From Bacillus sp. ISL-55 (lineage in GTDB: Bacteria > Bacillota > Bacilli > Bacillales > Cytobacillaceae), in the NCBI RefSeq assembly GCF_018613155.1, contig NZ_JAGGQU010000043.1, positions 1 to 43,140 on the forward strand: a DNA stretch of 43,140 nt, written 5' to 3'. Below are positions 23,111-31,565 of the stretch, one piece after another. Positions within the stretch are counted from its first letter, which is position 1; each line of letters opens with the position of its first letter. The notes under the pieces are model-generated. The model had not been told where the DNA came from. It did no database searches and saw only the letters and a list, made by a program, of their open reading frames with translations. The position numbers and the translations under genes are program-made.

Positions 23111-24382
23111 TCAAGCCGCTCTATTTAGAATTAAATCCTTCCTCCGATAAACACTCAGTACGACTCCGATAATAAACGCATTTAACATCATCGGGATAAA
23201 TCCATAGCTGATGAATGGCAGGGAAATGGATGTCAGTGGAAGCAGGCCAGTCATCATTCCAGTATTATAGATGAATTGTACGAGGAACAATGTCACTCCG
23301 CCCACAAGCAACAGGTTCCCAAACCGAGAGTGGATTTGTGAGGAGATCATAACTATTCTCGCTGCAAACAGTGAGAGAATCACGAATAATCCAATCGCAA
23401 ACATATAACCGTAATGATAGGTGAGATTGACAAACGCATAATCTGTATGTTCGAATGGCAATGATTCACTTTCAACAGCAGAACCAAACCAGCCGGCTGA
23501 AGATAGTCGTTCTTTTAGCTGCAAGTACATATATCCCGAGCTATCCGGGTATTTTTCAGGGTTCATGAATCCTAATATCCTTGCAAGCTGATATTCTTGC
23601 ACAGTGAACCAGGCGAATGCTCCAAATCCGCCTGCTCCAATAACCGACGTGATCGTTATGATGGTTGCAGCTTTTCTGCTAATCGTGCTCCACCACATCA
23701 TCACAAATACCATTACAACATAGATGAAGGAAACGGCCATATTTGGAACCGCCATAAATAGAAGCAGTGGTAACGAAAATAAGAGGAAGTGCTGCCATAG
23801 TTTAATTTTCGGGTTATTGAAAAATGAAGCCCAGCCCAGAAACAAGAATGGCAGTGCGTAGTGGCTTTCAATCTGGAACGAGCCAATCATAAAATATGGC
23901 ACCCCATTTATGAATGTATTTGGGACCGTTAATAGTAAGAATAACAACAAGACTCCGATCGAATAAAATACCCAGCCTTTATTTTCAAATTTTCGATAAT
24001 CAATAAACATCATACCTGCTGCAATTATCAAACCTAATAAAACATGAATAGCTTTCCTCACTAAATACCCATCTGATAATTCATCACCCAATGTGATCAA
24101 CGGAAGGAAGCTTAATGCCATGGTTATCGCTAATAAACCGATCAGCCACCAGTCAATCCTCGGTTTATGGAGTTTGTTCAACTCATGTCCAAGCTTTGAC
24201 GGACTCCCCATTTGGCTAACTGCTTTTTCCTCCGCCTCTCTCTCACTCAATCCTTTACCAACCCATTCTTGCTTGACCTCATTTAAATGATATTCCAACT
24301 CTGATGCCACAAATTTCTTCGCTTCCTTTGAGCGAATTTGATTTGTCACTTCACTTAAAAAATGAACCCATCTATTATTCAT
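23111..24382 (-). CDS. FtsW/RodA/SpoVE-family protein with N-terminal permease-prefix domain
   Basis: The 423-aa product starts with a soluble domain of about 75 residues. It carries ELEYHLNEVKQEWVGKGLS and AEEKAVSQMGSPSKLG, the permease-prefix (HAAS-like) signature often carried by products encoded with PadR regulators. About ten membrane spans of the SEDS family follow, with WFGSAVESESLPFEHTDYAFV, TGLLPLTSISLPFISYGF and a basic end. SEDS proteins polymerise peptidoglycan glycan strands or flip precursors. The acidic HTD element typical of active members is present. It is the third gene of an ECF sigma/PadR operon, which suggests an envelope-stress role rather than housekeeping division. Confidence 0.9.
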   Translation of the reverse strand: MNNRWVHFLSEVTNQIRSKEAKKFVASELEYHLNEVKQEWVGKGLSEREAEEKAVSQMGSPSKLGHELNKLHKPRIDWWLIGLLAITMALSFLPLITLGDELSDGYLVRKAIHVLLGLIIAAGMMFIDYRKFENKGWVFYSIGVLLLFLLLTVPNTFINGVPYFMIGSFQIESHYALPFLFLGWASFFNNPKIKLWQHFLLFSLPLLLFMAVPNMAVSFIYVVMVFVMMWWSTISRKAATIITITSVIGAGGFGAFAWFTVQEYQLARILGFMNPEKYPDSSGYMYLQLKERLSSAGWFGSAVESESLPFEHTDYAFVNLTYHYGYMFAIGLFVILSLFAARIVMISSQIHSRFGNLLLVGGVTLFLVQFIYNTGMMTGLLPLTSISLPFISYGFIPMMLNAFIIGVVLSVYRRKDLILNRAA

Positions 24383-24389
24383 AGTTCTA

Positions 24390-24797
24390 TCACTCCTCCA
24401 GCAATCCTTTTAAGACGATACGGCCTGAAGATAATTCTTTCTCCTGCTTACGAAGATACTTCCTCCCTTTATCGACGATTTGATAAAACTTCGCACCTTC
24501 CTCATTCCAACAGGAAGTAATAAACCGTTTTTGTTCCAGCATGTGCAGTATCGTGTACAGCGAGCCTTCGTTGTCCTCAAACTTACTAAAGCCCCTCGAC
24601 CTTAGCAATCCAGTCAATTCATAGCCTGTCTTTTCATGGAGAAGCAGCTGCAAAATGGCTGCCATGAGCATATCATCAGTTTCATCAGGCAGGTTTATTT
24701 GTTTATGAATTTCATTTCTCATTTTTTCTGAGAAACTTATCTCTTTAAAAGTGGACTTTTCCATGGATTTTCGGAGTTTATTTAGCCGTTCTTCCAT
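24390..24797 (-). CDS. PadR-family transcriptional regulator
   Basis: The 135-aa product has a winged helix typical of PadR: MLMAAILQLLLHEKTGYELTG, a middle with RGFSKFEDNEGSLYTILHMLEQKRFITSCW, and KFYQIVDKGRKYLRKQEKEL. The first 40 residues are extra relative to the minimal family. It overlaps the sigma gene by one base and precedes the FtsW/RodA gene by 7 bases, so all three are cotranscribed. PadR proteins usually repress their own operon, often with a permease-prefix membrane protein as here. Confidence 0.92.
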   Translation of the reverse strand: MEERLNKLRKSMEKSTFKEISFSEKMRNEIHKQINLPDETDDMLMAAILQLLLHEKTGYELTGLLRSRGFSKFEDNEGSLYTILHMLEQKRFITSCWNEEGAKFYQIVDKGRKYLRKQEKELSSGRIVLKGLLEE

Positions 24798-25333
24798 TAT
24801 ATTTCCTCCAATCTTTCTTTCAGGAGTTCTTTCGCACGTTTCAGCCGTGTCTTGATTGTATTTTCTTTAACCTCTGTCACCGCCGATATTTCCTTAATAC
24901 TCATCTCTTCAAAATAAAATAGGTAAATCACTTCGCGATAGTTAACTGGCAGCTCCATGACCGCGGAGGCCAGCTGTCCATCTTCTTCCTCCTGTATGAC
25001 AGTTTCCTCGACACTATCACTCTGCATCGCATCATAAACAGGCTGATAATCGATCGTAAAAACATTCTTGTTGTACCAGCTTTTTAAATAATCCTTGCAG
25101 TGGTTGGAAGCGATTCTCCAAAGCCAGGTCCGGAACTTCGACTTTCCGCTGTATGTATGAAGTGATTTATAACATTTTACGAAAATCTCCTGAGTCAAAT
25201 CCTCAGCGATTTGTTTATTTTTCACATAAGAAAACGTTAGCTGCAGAATCTCTTGACCGTATCTGTCCATGATTTCATTAATTGCCTCTACTGTATTCTC
25301 GATTTCATTCATCTCTGCTGTTATTTCATCCAC
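24797..25333 (-). CDS. ECF-type RNA polymerase sigma factor
   Basis: The 178-aa product has region 2 (LTFSYVKNKQIAEDLTQEIF, KCYKSLHTYSGKSKFRTWLWRIASNHCKDYLK) in two recognisable blocks. Region 4 is YREVIYLFYFEEMSIKEIS and NTIKTRLKRAKELLK. It starts at GTG 25333 after GGGGG. It is first in a sigma/PadR/SEDS operon and has an ECF-like promoter at 25354-25383. No DUF4030-type anti-sigma is next to it, unlike the other two sigma genes; the membrane SEDS protein's soluble prefix could serve that role, which is inference only. Confidence 0.92.
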   Translation of the reverse strand: MDEITAEMNEIENTVEAINEIMDRYGQEILQLTFSYVKNKQIAEDLTQEIFVKCYKSLHTYSGKSKFRTWLWRIASNHCKDYLKSWYNKNVFTIDYQPVYDAMQSDSVEETVIQEEEDGQLASAVMELPVNYREVIYLFYFEEMSIKEISAVTEVKENTIKTRLKRAKELLKERLEEI

Positions 25334-25353
25334 AACCGTTCCCCCTTCATAGT

Positions 25354-25383
25354 TATAGACGACACACTTTCAAAAAGGTTTTG
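25354..25383 (-). promoter_or_regulatory. Putative ECF promoter of the sigma/PadR/SEDS operon
   Basis: On the minus strand, AAAACC, 15 bp, then CGTCTATA. This fits bacilli ECF promoters (AAC and CGTC elements) and lies about 20 bases upstream of the GTG start. Confidence 0.55.
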
Positions 25384-25543
25384 GTAATCTTTTTTTAACA
25401 TCATAAAAACGGGATAAAAGTTCTATTTTTTAAAAATTGAAAATAATATTCGTTTCTCTTCTCTTTCGTCTAGTAAAATAGAAAGTGGATTTAATTCGCG
25501 TGCATATATTATACAGAAATTAATTGTTAGGGAGGCTTTTAAT

Positions 25544-26982
25544 ATGATCAAAGAAGAATGTCAGCAAGCCTATACCCCAGATATAAAAGATCTACATGAT
25601 ATAAGCTTAGCACTGATCAACGCTAAGGATTTTTTCTCCAGTCATACATTGGATGGAAGATTTACATATGCGGCACCTTCTAGTAACACGCTTTTTGGTT
25701 ACACACCCGCCGAGTTGTACGATCAATCCATTTTCAGTTTTTGCCACCCATTGGACCAGGAAAAGTTAGAACATTACTTTTCTTCTTTTCAGTCCGGGGA
25801 AATCCTGTTTCGTTTCAGGAGAAAAGAAGGTGATTATCTTTGGCTGGAATCCAGCTGCACGAAGGGTCCTTCACACACTGAAATTATGCTCATATCAAGA
25901 GATGTAACCCGCCGTGTAAATCGGGAGGAAAAACTGAAAGAACATCAAAAGAGAGATCGGCTATTCCTTGAACATTCGAAGGATACGATGGGGATCATTA
26001 CAAAAAACGGTGTATGGACTTACATTAATGAACAGGGTAAGAAATTGATGGGTGCTACCAGTTTCGATGAAATAGTTGGTACGTCTTTGTATGACTATAC
26101 TGACCCAAAGGACTATAAGTTGCTGCAAGAAAGCCTGGACTCAAGAGACTCCAGTGACCTTGAAATCAGTTTAATCCGGAAAGACAATGATTCAAAGCGT
26201 GCTGAGGTTCAGCTTATCCCGACGGTCTTCAAGAACAGAGACGTTTCCCTTGTTATCATTAAAGATATTACAGAACAAAGGAAAACCGAAGACCAGCTGC
26301 AGGTAGCTGAAAAACTTTCAGTAATCGGACAAATGGCAGCCGGAATCGCCCATGAAATCAGAAACCCATTGACTGCGATAAAAGGATTCACCCAACTTTT
26401 GAGTGAGCATCCGGCAGAAGAAGCCGAAGATTATGCCAAATCATCCTGGACGAGCTCGCCCGCATAGAATCTATAGTTGGCGACTTGTTAGTTCTTGCCA
26501 AGCCTCAGGCTTCCAATCTATCGAATGTAGACTTGATCTCTCTGGTGAACGGCGTTGTGAACTTGCTTAATCCCCAGGCAACGCTTTCGGATGCCTTTAT
26601 TAAAATTAAAACTGATTCACCTAGCATTTACATAGATTGTGAGCCGGATAAAATAAAGCAGGTGTTAATAAATTTAATTCAAAATTCTATAGAGGCTATG
26701 ACAAAAGGCGGAGAAATCCTCGTTGCTATCTCAAAAGAAGCAAATCTAGCTTCAATTCAAGTTATGGACCAAGGAGCAGGAATCCCAGAAGACCGGCTGA
26801 ATAAACTAGGAGAACCATTCTATAGCACAAAGGAAAAAGGAACCGGCCTCGGCCTGATGATTTGCCAGAAAATCATCAAAAACCACTGCGGCAAGATCGA
26901 GTTTTCCAGCATCGTTGATGAAGGAACCACCGTTACAATTACCCTGCCTGTAAATGAGGATTACCAGGTTGACAATGAATAA
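25544..26982 (+). pseudogene. PAS-domain sensor histidine kinase, split by a one-base frameshift
   Basis: The first frame (25544-26467) encodes two PAS domains (SHTLDGRFTYAAPS, then LFLEHSKDTMGIITKNG) and the H-box AAGIAHEIRNPLTAIKGF. It then shifts and stops after DYAKSSWTSSPA. The second frame (to 26982) encodes the rest of the ATPase domain: N-box NLIQNSIEAM, G1 DQGAGIPE, FYSTKEKGTGLGL and a terminal VTITLP. Adding one A to the AAA at about 26440 gives AKIILDELARIESIVGD and one continuous 480-aa kinase of the KinA/KinB sporulation-like class. GGGAGG precedes the ATG. No response regulator is adjacent, so it is an orphan kinase. The break is either a recent inactivation or a base-call error. 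Confidence 0.88.
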
Positions 26983-27062
26983 TCAGCAAAGTAAAAACTA
27001 CTTTCAAGAGAGAATAACCCAAAGTGTGTAAACCATTCATTATTCGATGCAGATTTATAAAT

Positions 27063-27125
27063 AACAATGAAAATGGCGTGTAAACTGACATCAGTTCTAA
27101 CACGCCATTTTTCTGATTTATTGTA
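27063..27125 (+). repeat. GGCGTGTAA terminator repeat, copy 2
   Basis: AATGGCGTGT and ACACGCCATT stem, then TTTTCTGATTTATTGT. Similarity to copy 4 extends downstream through GCACCCGTTACTTTAAGTAC to about 27200. It follows the kinase gene in the same sense. Confidence 0.8.
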
Positions 27126-27254
27126 TTTTCGCATCAGGGAAATAAATAATTCTTATTCAATTTTAGCACCCGTTACTTTAAGTACATCTTTTCACAATCA
27201 CTAATGTCTATTTCCAATAGTCTAATGAACCAGACCTGTGGATTTAATATTACC

Positions 27255-27824
27255 CTATTCGATTTCCTTATTATAAAACTGCATCCTTCTTTCATCGTAA
27301 GTTTTTTCATCCTTAGTACCAAACCCGTAGCCGTCAGAAATAATGGAACTGACTGGGACAAGGAGAGTTAATGCTATTTTCCACTTTCCATCCTCTAAAA
27401 CCATAGCAATCACGAAGTAATTTACACCGTCTATAAAATATTTGTTCTGTGAATACACTTTATAATTCACACCCACATAATACACTTTTGGGCTTTTAAA
27501 TTTCTCCTTATAACGATAGGACAAAAACTGTTTACCATATTCGTAGGGCAGTTCCTTCCACATAACAAGGTGGGCTTCTTTAATGTTTAGCAGTCCTCGT
27601 TTGAACATTTGGTTTTCCTTATCAGCAATAAAGTCCAATAAATCCTTTCTACTATCCTTATCCCACCTAGAAACTGCAACTTCCCATTGGCTTTTATTTA
27701 AATAGTAGAAATAATTTTTGATAACGTTTATTGGAGCTTCCATTTTTGTTTTTTCTCCATTAACCGAAAGATTAAATATTGAAAAGTAAATAGATAAAAT
27801 TAGAACAAAGACTTTTGTTTTCAT
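27255..27824 (-). CDS. Exported hypothetical protein
   Basis: The 189-aa product has a signal peptide (MKTKVFVLILSIYFSIFNLSVNG). A small alpha/beta domain follows with INVIKNYFYYLNKSQWEVA near the start and a final VLEDGKWKIALTL, a pattern reminiscent of NTF2-like (cone-shaped) domains. No lipobox and no cysteines in the mature part. The family is not identified. A GCAGGTTAGTT-family repeat lies 68 bases upstream of the start. Confidence 0.7.
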   Translation of the reverse strand: MKTKVFVLILSIYFSIFNLSVNGEKTKMEAPINVIKNYFYYLNKSQWEVAVSRWDKDSRKDLLDFIADKENQMFKRGLLNIKEAHLVMWKELPYEYGKQFLSYRYKEKFKSPKVYYVGVNYKVYSQNKYFIDGVNYFVIAMVLEDGKWKIALTLLVPVSSIISDGYGFGTKDEKTYDERRMQFYNKEIE

Positions 27825-27891
27825 TTCTTATCGCCACCTAAGACAATTTGTTCTTAGGTTGCCCACCATTGCTGGAAACCAATTCATCTTT

Positions 27892-27962
27892 TACTAACCT
27901 GCTTCGTTTGCTCAATAAGCACACGACCAAATGGCGTTAATCCTTCAAGGATCAACGCATTC
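27892..27962 (-). repeat. GCAGGTTAGTT-family repeat, copy b (most complete)
   Basis: On the minus strand, hairpin GCGTTGATCCTTGAAGGATT with AACGCC, then CTTATTGAGCAAACGAAGC and AGGTTAGT. It lies between two minus-strand genes and in their sense. It is the clearest copy for defining the consensus. Confidence 0.7.
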
Positions 27963-28022
27963 TATAGTGAATAAAAATAATCACTCAAATTCATAATATA
28001 TTCTATTTGTTAAATTTTCTTT

Positions 28023-28538
28023 TCATTCTAATAAAATTTCACAAAAGAAAATTTTAAGATTTTCGTAGGATTTGATAATTTTTTTTGTTCCAAAATCTAT
28101 TTCTAATACTTTCCCTCCAGAATCAATCACATAATAAGTGTTTTTAACAATTGAATCAGCGAAGATGAAATAGGTCTTAGGAGTACGTTTTCTATTGTAT
28201 AAATTCTCCATAGTTTTTAAATCAAAAGCTAAATGAACTTGCTCTTCTATGCTTAAACCTTTATATGTGTCTGCATCTTTTCCCGCGACTCTCAATATAT
28301 CAAATAAATAACAGCCATTATAAAAGGTCAAAAACTTCTTATATTCAGCAGGGAACTCTTGTTTTAAATCTTCTTCAAACTTATTAATATCTTCTTTTGA
28401 TAATGGTGGTTGAAGATGTGTATGCCATCTACCCTCTCCTAAGTGTCCATAAAGAACAGTTTTAGTTCGTAATTTTTTCTTATCTTCTCCATATAATTCA
28501 CTTAGTTCTTTACTTAGAAATTCAAAAATATATATCAC
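28023..28538 (-). CDS. SMI1/KNR4 (SUKH) family protein
   Basis: The 171-aa product has the SUKH-fold pattern: KEDINKFEEDLKQEFPAEYK, FLTFYNGCYLFDILRVAG, and a C-terminal DSIVKNTYYVIDSGGKVLEIDF. SUKH proteins are commonly immunity proteins against polymorphic toxins. No toxin gene is adjacent, so this would be an orphan immunity protein. The start is uncertain: the GTG at 28538 overlaps the only Shine-Dalgarno-like AAGGTG, and a non-standard ATT further in would be better spaced. AT content is higher than in nearby genes, in keeping with horizontal gain. Confidence 0.75.
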   Translation of the reverse strand: MIYIFEFLSKELSELYGEDKKKLRTKTVLYGHLGEGRWHTHLQPPLSKEDINKFEEDLKQEFPAEYKKFLTFYNGCYLFDILRVAGKDADTYKGLSIEEQVHLAFDLKTMENLYNRKRTPKTYFIFADSIVKNTYYVIDSGGKVLEIDFGTKKIIKSYENLKIFFCEILLE

Positions 28539-28997
28539 CTTCGTTTTAGCAATATAAACATATTATTTGTGGTTCTTCTTCAACTATCCTACCTCATCCA
28601 AAATGATTCAACAAAAAGAGGCGTAAATCCTTGTTAGTAATAATGGTTAATAACTGTCTCAGAAAACAAAAGGGCCAAATCGCAGGGAAAGCAATTTGGT
28701 CAACAAACTCATTAACATTTTTATTTGCTACATACCTTACTTTTTACAAGCCAATTTAAATTTTGTGATAGGAGCCGTCCTCCTTATGCATAAGATAGGA
28801 TCCTATATTTGGGAACTCTGTCATTAATTTCTAATGATAAAAAAGTGCATTACTCCTTTTAAGGATTAATGCACGAGGTTAATTAAAATCTAATGATTTA
28901 GTTGTTTTTGTCCAAAGATGAAATTTAGTAAGGAATATAGTTTTTTCACTTATAGAGATTAGAAAAAATTATAGGCTAGTTTTACTTCATTTTTTTC
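28539..28997. other. Intergenic region with repeat and hairpin
   Basis: Holds a degenerate GCAGGTTAGTT-family copy at 28572-28640 and the palindrome GTGCATTAC-TCCTTTTAAGGA-TTAATGCAC at about 28845-28874, which resembles the hairpin half of that family. No gene of believable length. Confidence 0.4.
28572..28640 (-). repeat. GCAGGTTAGTT-family repeat, copy c (degenerate)
   Basis: The plus strand has CTTCAACTATCCTACCTC, then AACAAAAAGAGGCGTAAATCC. It sits between the SUKH start and the STAS gene. Confidence 0.45.
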
Positions 28998-30023
28998 TTA
29001 AACAATCCTGCGCCCGCTTTTACCCAGGGCGTAATATATACCATGCTGCAGGGTTTGCAGGCATTCATATTTTTTCAGGCCTGTCAGTGTTTCGGTTATT
29101 ACCATTGCCAGCTCAGCTGATATCCCTACGAGGATCACCTCTACTCCTAGCAATCTTGCCGCTGAACCTAATTTGTCGATCAACTCGGCAGTGTAAGGAG
29201 AAATCTCCTTATTTAAGCCAGTAAGGTCAAGCAAGACATATCTTGCTTGATATTTTGGCAGATTGTTCAGCGTGTTCATGATCAGATCCTCCGCACGGTC
29301 CTCGTCGTATCTGCCGATCAACGGGACAACGACGATTCCATCAAGCACTGGAATGAGCGGAGATGATAATTCTTTGACCAAGTCCTGGAGCATTTTGGTT
29401 TTTTCCGCTACAAGGGTCTCCAGCTGCTGGATTTGCTTCGCTTCCTGTTTTCTTACCATCTGTCGGATATTTTGCTGAACATTCACGTCAGACGGAAAGT
29501 ATTCTACTATGGTATATGGATTGGAGTCATTTTGGTACTCGACGATTTCATACCAGAAATTCCTCCCGAACAATCCTGTAAAAACACCTGCATAATGTGC
29601 TGGCACGAAAATCCCTTGTTTCTCCTGGGTTCCAAGTTGGTTCATTTTATATTCCCAGTCATCTTTAATATATAAAGTAAAATTCTTCGTATCAACATCC
29701 ATTTTTTCTACTCTTACATAACCCCATCCAGCCGGTACATACGTATCCGAGAGCCATGCCACCACATTGGATGTATTGATTTCCTTCATTTCCCTGAAGC
29801 CTTCGCCAACGATGATTCCCTGCCGGAAACCCGTCGCCTCAAGTACGAGATTCGTTGCCTCTTCACCTGTAATTTCATTAATAGTATCGAAGAAGGTTTT
29901 CATGGCAGACACCCAGAAAAAAACAACGTCTCCTCCTTCAAATAACACTTGTCCTGTAGATAAATCCCACTTCAATTCCACGCCGCCAACAACAAGATCT
30001 TTTTGCATCTCCACTTCGTTCAC
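28998..30023 (-). CDS. RsbR-like STAS-domain regulator
   Basis: The 341-aa product has a C-terminal STAS domain (about residues 220-330: PLIPVLDGIVVVPLIGRYDE, LLDLTGLNKEISPYTAELID, AARLLGVEVILVGISAELA). This is the class of RsbR-type stressosome proteins, which respond to signals through phosphorylation. The N-terminal region (GFRQGIIVGEGFREM, YAGVFTGLFGRNFWYEIVEY) resembles the V4R/XylR-N ligand-binding fold rather than the non-heme globin of classical RsbR. A coiled linker (RKQEAKQIQQLETLVAEKTK) joins them. No RsbS, RsbT or RsbU is adjacent. The V4R-like assignment is tentative. Confidence 0.8.
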   Translation of the reverse strand: MNEVEMQKDLVVGGVELKWDLSTGQVLFEGGDVVFFWVSAMKTFFDTINEITGEEATNLVLEATGFRQGIIVGEGFREMKEINTSNVVAWLSDTYVPAGWGYVRVEKMDVDTKNFTLYIKDDWEYKMNQLGTQEKQGIFVPAHYAGVFTGLFGRNFWYEIVEYQNDSNPYTIVEYFPSDVNVQQNIRQMVRKQEAKQIQQLETLVAEKTKMLQDLVKELSSPLIPVLDGIVVVPLIGRYDEDRAEDLIMNTLNNLPKYQARYVLLDLTGLNKEISPYTAELIDKLGSAARLLGVEVILVGISAELAMVITETLTGLKKYECLQTLQHGIYYALGKSGRRIV

Positions 30024-30176
30024 CTTCTAGTAATTAGTTTATGTAAAAAGTTAATTGAGATTTATTATCAAAATTCGACCTAACACCTTTCAAATCCTGC
30101 CAAATCTGACAATTTTGTTGGCATGCTTTCGGTTACTTACCAACTTAGCTTATTTTATATATCAAAGGGTAAATAA

Positions 30177-30329
30177 TTGATAAAAAAAGTGGGGCGAGAA
30201 TGTAAAGGAACAATCAAAAAAACGCTTCCTTCTCGGAAGTTCTATTCCTTCAGGTGTGACTGTCATTTAAGCATCTACCATAATGCTAAGGTTCAGATTA
30301 AGCTGGAGGAACTCAGGAAGGATGATTAA
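30177..30329 (+). CDS. 50-aa basic protein with paired cysteines
   Basis: TTG 30177 lies about seven bases after AAAGGG and TAA is at 30327-30329. The product begins MIKKVGRECKGTIKK, has SFRCDCHLSIYH, and ends LEELRKDD. Three cysteines and a histidine (C-x(n)-C-D-C-H) could bind metal. It is in an otherwise long intergenic gap between two minus-strand genes. Sequence composition is gene-like, but the family is unknown and expression is unproven. Confidence 0.4.
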   Translation: MIKKVGRECKGTIKKTLPSRKFYSFRCDCHLSIYHNAKVQIKLEELRKDD

Positions 30330-30413
30330 TTCTCTCCCTATCCTTCCTATGTATTGTAAAATGAATTAATTCTCTAGATAAAATGATTCACCTCTCGCAC
30401 CCACGCTGAGATT

Positions 30414-30620
30414 CTACCCGTAGAATCCCACAGCATTCAATACAAAAACACCTGCCAATGTTACACAAGTCCCAGTTAAAGCCGCAATTGCTGCGGTCCT
30501 TATTTTTTTCGATTCGAACCAAACAGTCAAGGAAACGATGATGGTAAAAATGAAACCGAAGAAAATAGAAGCTGCCGGATTCGTCGGACCTAGCCAGTCA
30601 TACCAATTCAAAAAATCCAT
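30414..30620 (-). CDS. Small two-span membrane protein
   Basis: The 68-aa product has an aromatic head (MDFLNWYDWLGPTNPAAS), hydrophobic spans at about 17-35 and 43-64, and a basic ESKKIR linker. AGGAG precedes the ATG. Family not recognised. Confidence 0.65.
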   Translation of the reverse strand: MDFLNWYDWLGPTNPAASIFFGFIFTIIVSLTVWFESKKIRTAAIAALTGTCVTLAGVFVLNAVGFYG

Positions 30621-31282
30621 ATAACAGCACTCCTCCCAATCTTTTACTTCTTATACGATTGAATTACTTATCGGTTTCATTTTTTTAACTTACCATTCCT
30701 TTCGATAGCAGCGGAAAAATTAAAAGGCTGCACGGTAAAAAACTCTGTGCAACCTTATTTACACTAATAAGGACCTGTTTCGCGGCTATTCTTCACTGCA
30801 TCTTTTGTAGCTTCATTTGCAGCTAACGAACCTTGCCCACCCTGTCCATATATGTAAAATTAATGATCAGGTTTACTACCATAATTAATACGGCTTTAAT
30901 AAGTATAATTTTGTATGATTCATTGCCATTCCTCGCATTTATATGTTGAAATCGCAATATCTTCCATTCCATTTAATCAAAATACCCTTAATATCACTAA
31001 ATAAACTGTTCATTTAAAAATAGAATCCTTATTACTCTCAGGTATCCTCTGGTATAGATTCATCTTCTTCGTCACGGCGTTTTTGACGGACACTTTTCTC
31101 CATTTCCAATCGGTTTCTGTCCGTCATGACCACGATGATGGAAACTTTTCTTCTTTCCCCACAGGTTTCTGTCCGTCTTATACCTATAACTGATCATCAT
31201 ATAAGACATATGTTTTCATATTAAATTAATTCGCATGAAACCAAAATAACCCCTAAAACGTATTAAATCTGGAGGTGATCAA
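30621..31282. other. Long intergenic region with gene-like remnants
   Basis: About 660 bases with no intact gene. It contains an imperfect hairpin near 30726-30755, a start-less reading frame at 30764-30856 (separate entry), and a stretch at 31030-31182 where GACGGACA or its complement occurs three times. AT-rich elsewhere. Confidence 0.4.
30764..30856 (-). pseudogene. Start-less fragment resembling a small spore-type protein
   Basis: An open frame reads YGQGGQGSLAANEATKDAV and KNSRETGPY before TAG at 30764-30766. The composition (Gln, Gly, Ala, Asn; no aromatic core) is like small acid-soluble spore-type proteins. It has no start codon: TAA lies 9 codons upstream of QGSL, and the only ATG is out of frame by one base. 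It may be a decayed gene or another one-base error. Assignment is weak. Confidence 0.3.
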
Positions 31283-31513
31283 ATGACATTTAAAAGCTTG
31301 ATTGTTACTCTTGGCACTTTTCTTCTTACTACGGGTATTCTCTACCTGATTGGACATTCTTTTTCGTTAACCTCGTTAATGTTCCAATACGAATTTTCTT
31401 CTGACTCAGATGGTTTCTTCATATCAGGCGGGTCACTGCTGCCTATGATTATAGGCCTCATTGCCAGTTTTCTTGTGGAAAAGATTTATGTTCTCAGACA
31501 TCGGCAAGGATAG
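31283..31513 (+). CDS. Small two-span membrane protein
   Basis: The 76-aa product has spans at about residues 5-25 and 48-68, an intervening loop (FQYEFSSDSDGFF) and a basic end (EKIYVLRHRQG). GGAGGTGATC precedes the ATG at an ideal distance. It is followed by a bidirectional terminator. Function is unknown. Confidence 0.7.
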   Translation: MTFKSLIVTLGTFLLTTGILYLIGHSFSLTSLMFQYEFSSDSDGFFISGGSLLPMIIGLIASFLVEKIYVLRHRQG

Positions 31514-31520
31514 GACAAAA

Positions 31521-31556
31521 AAACGCGCTGACCCCCTAAGGATCAACGCGTTTAAC
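31521..31556. terminator. Bidirectional terminator
   Basis: AAACGCGCTGACCCC pairs with GGATCAACGCGTTT, with A tract before and T tract after. It serves the small membrane gene (plus) and signal peptidase gene (minus). The hairpin resembles that of the GCAGGTTAGTT repeat family. Confidence 0.75.
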
Positions 31557-31565
31557 TGTTCGAAT

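Noticed and set aside
31030-31182. 29-aa minus-strand peptide beginning MTDRNRLEMEKSV
   Set aside because: No ribosome site, and its start lies within a repeated GACGGACAGAAACC sequence, so a repeat remnant is more likely.
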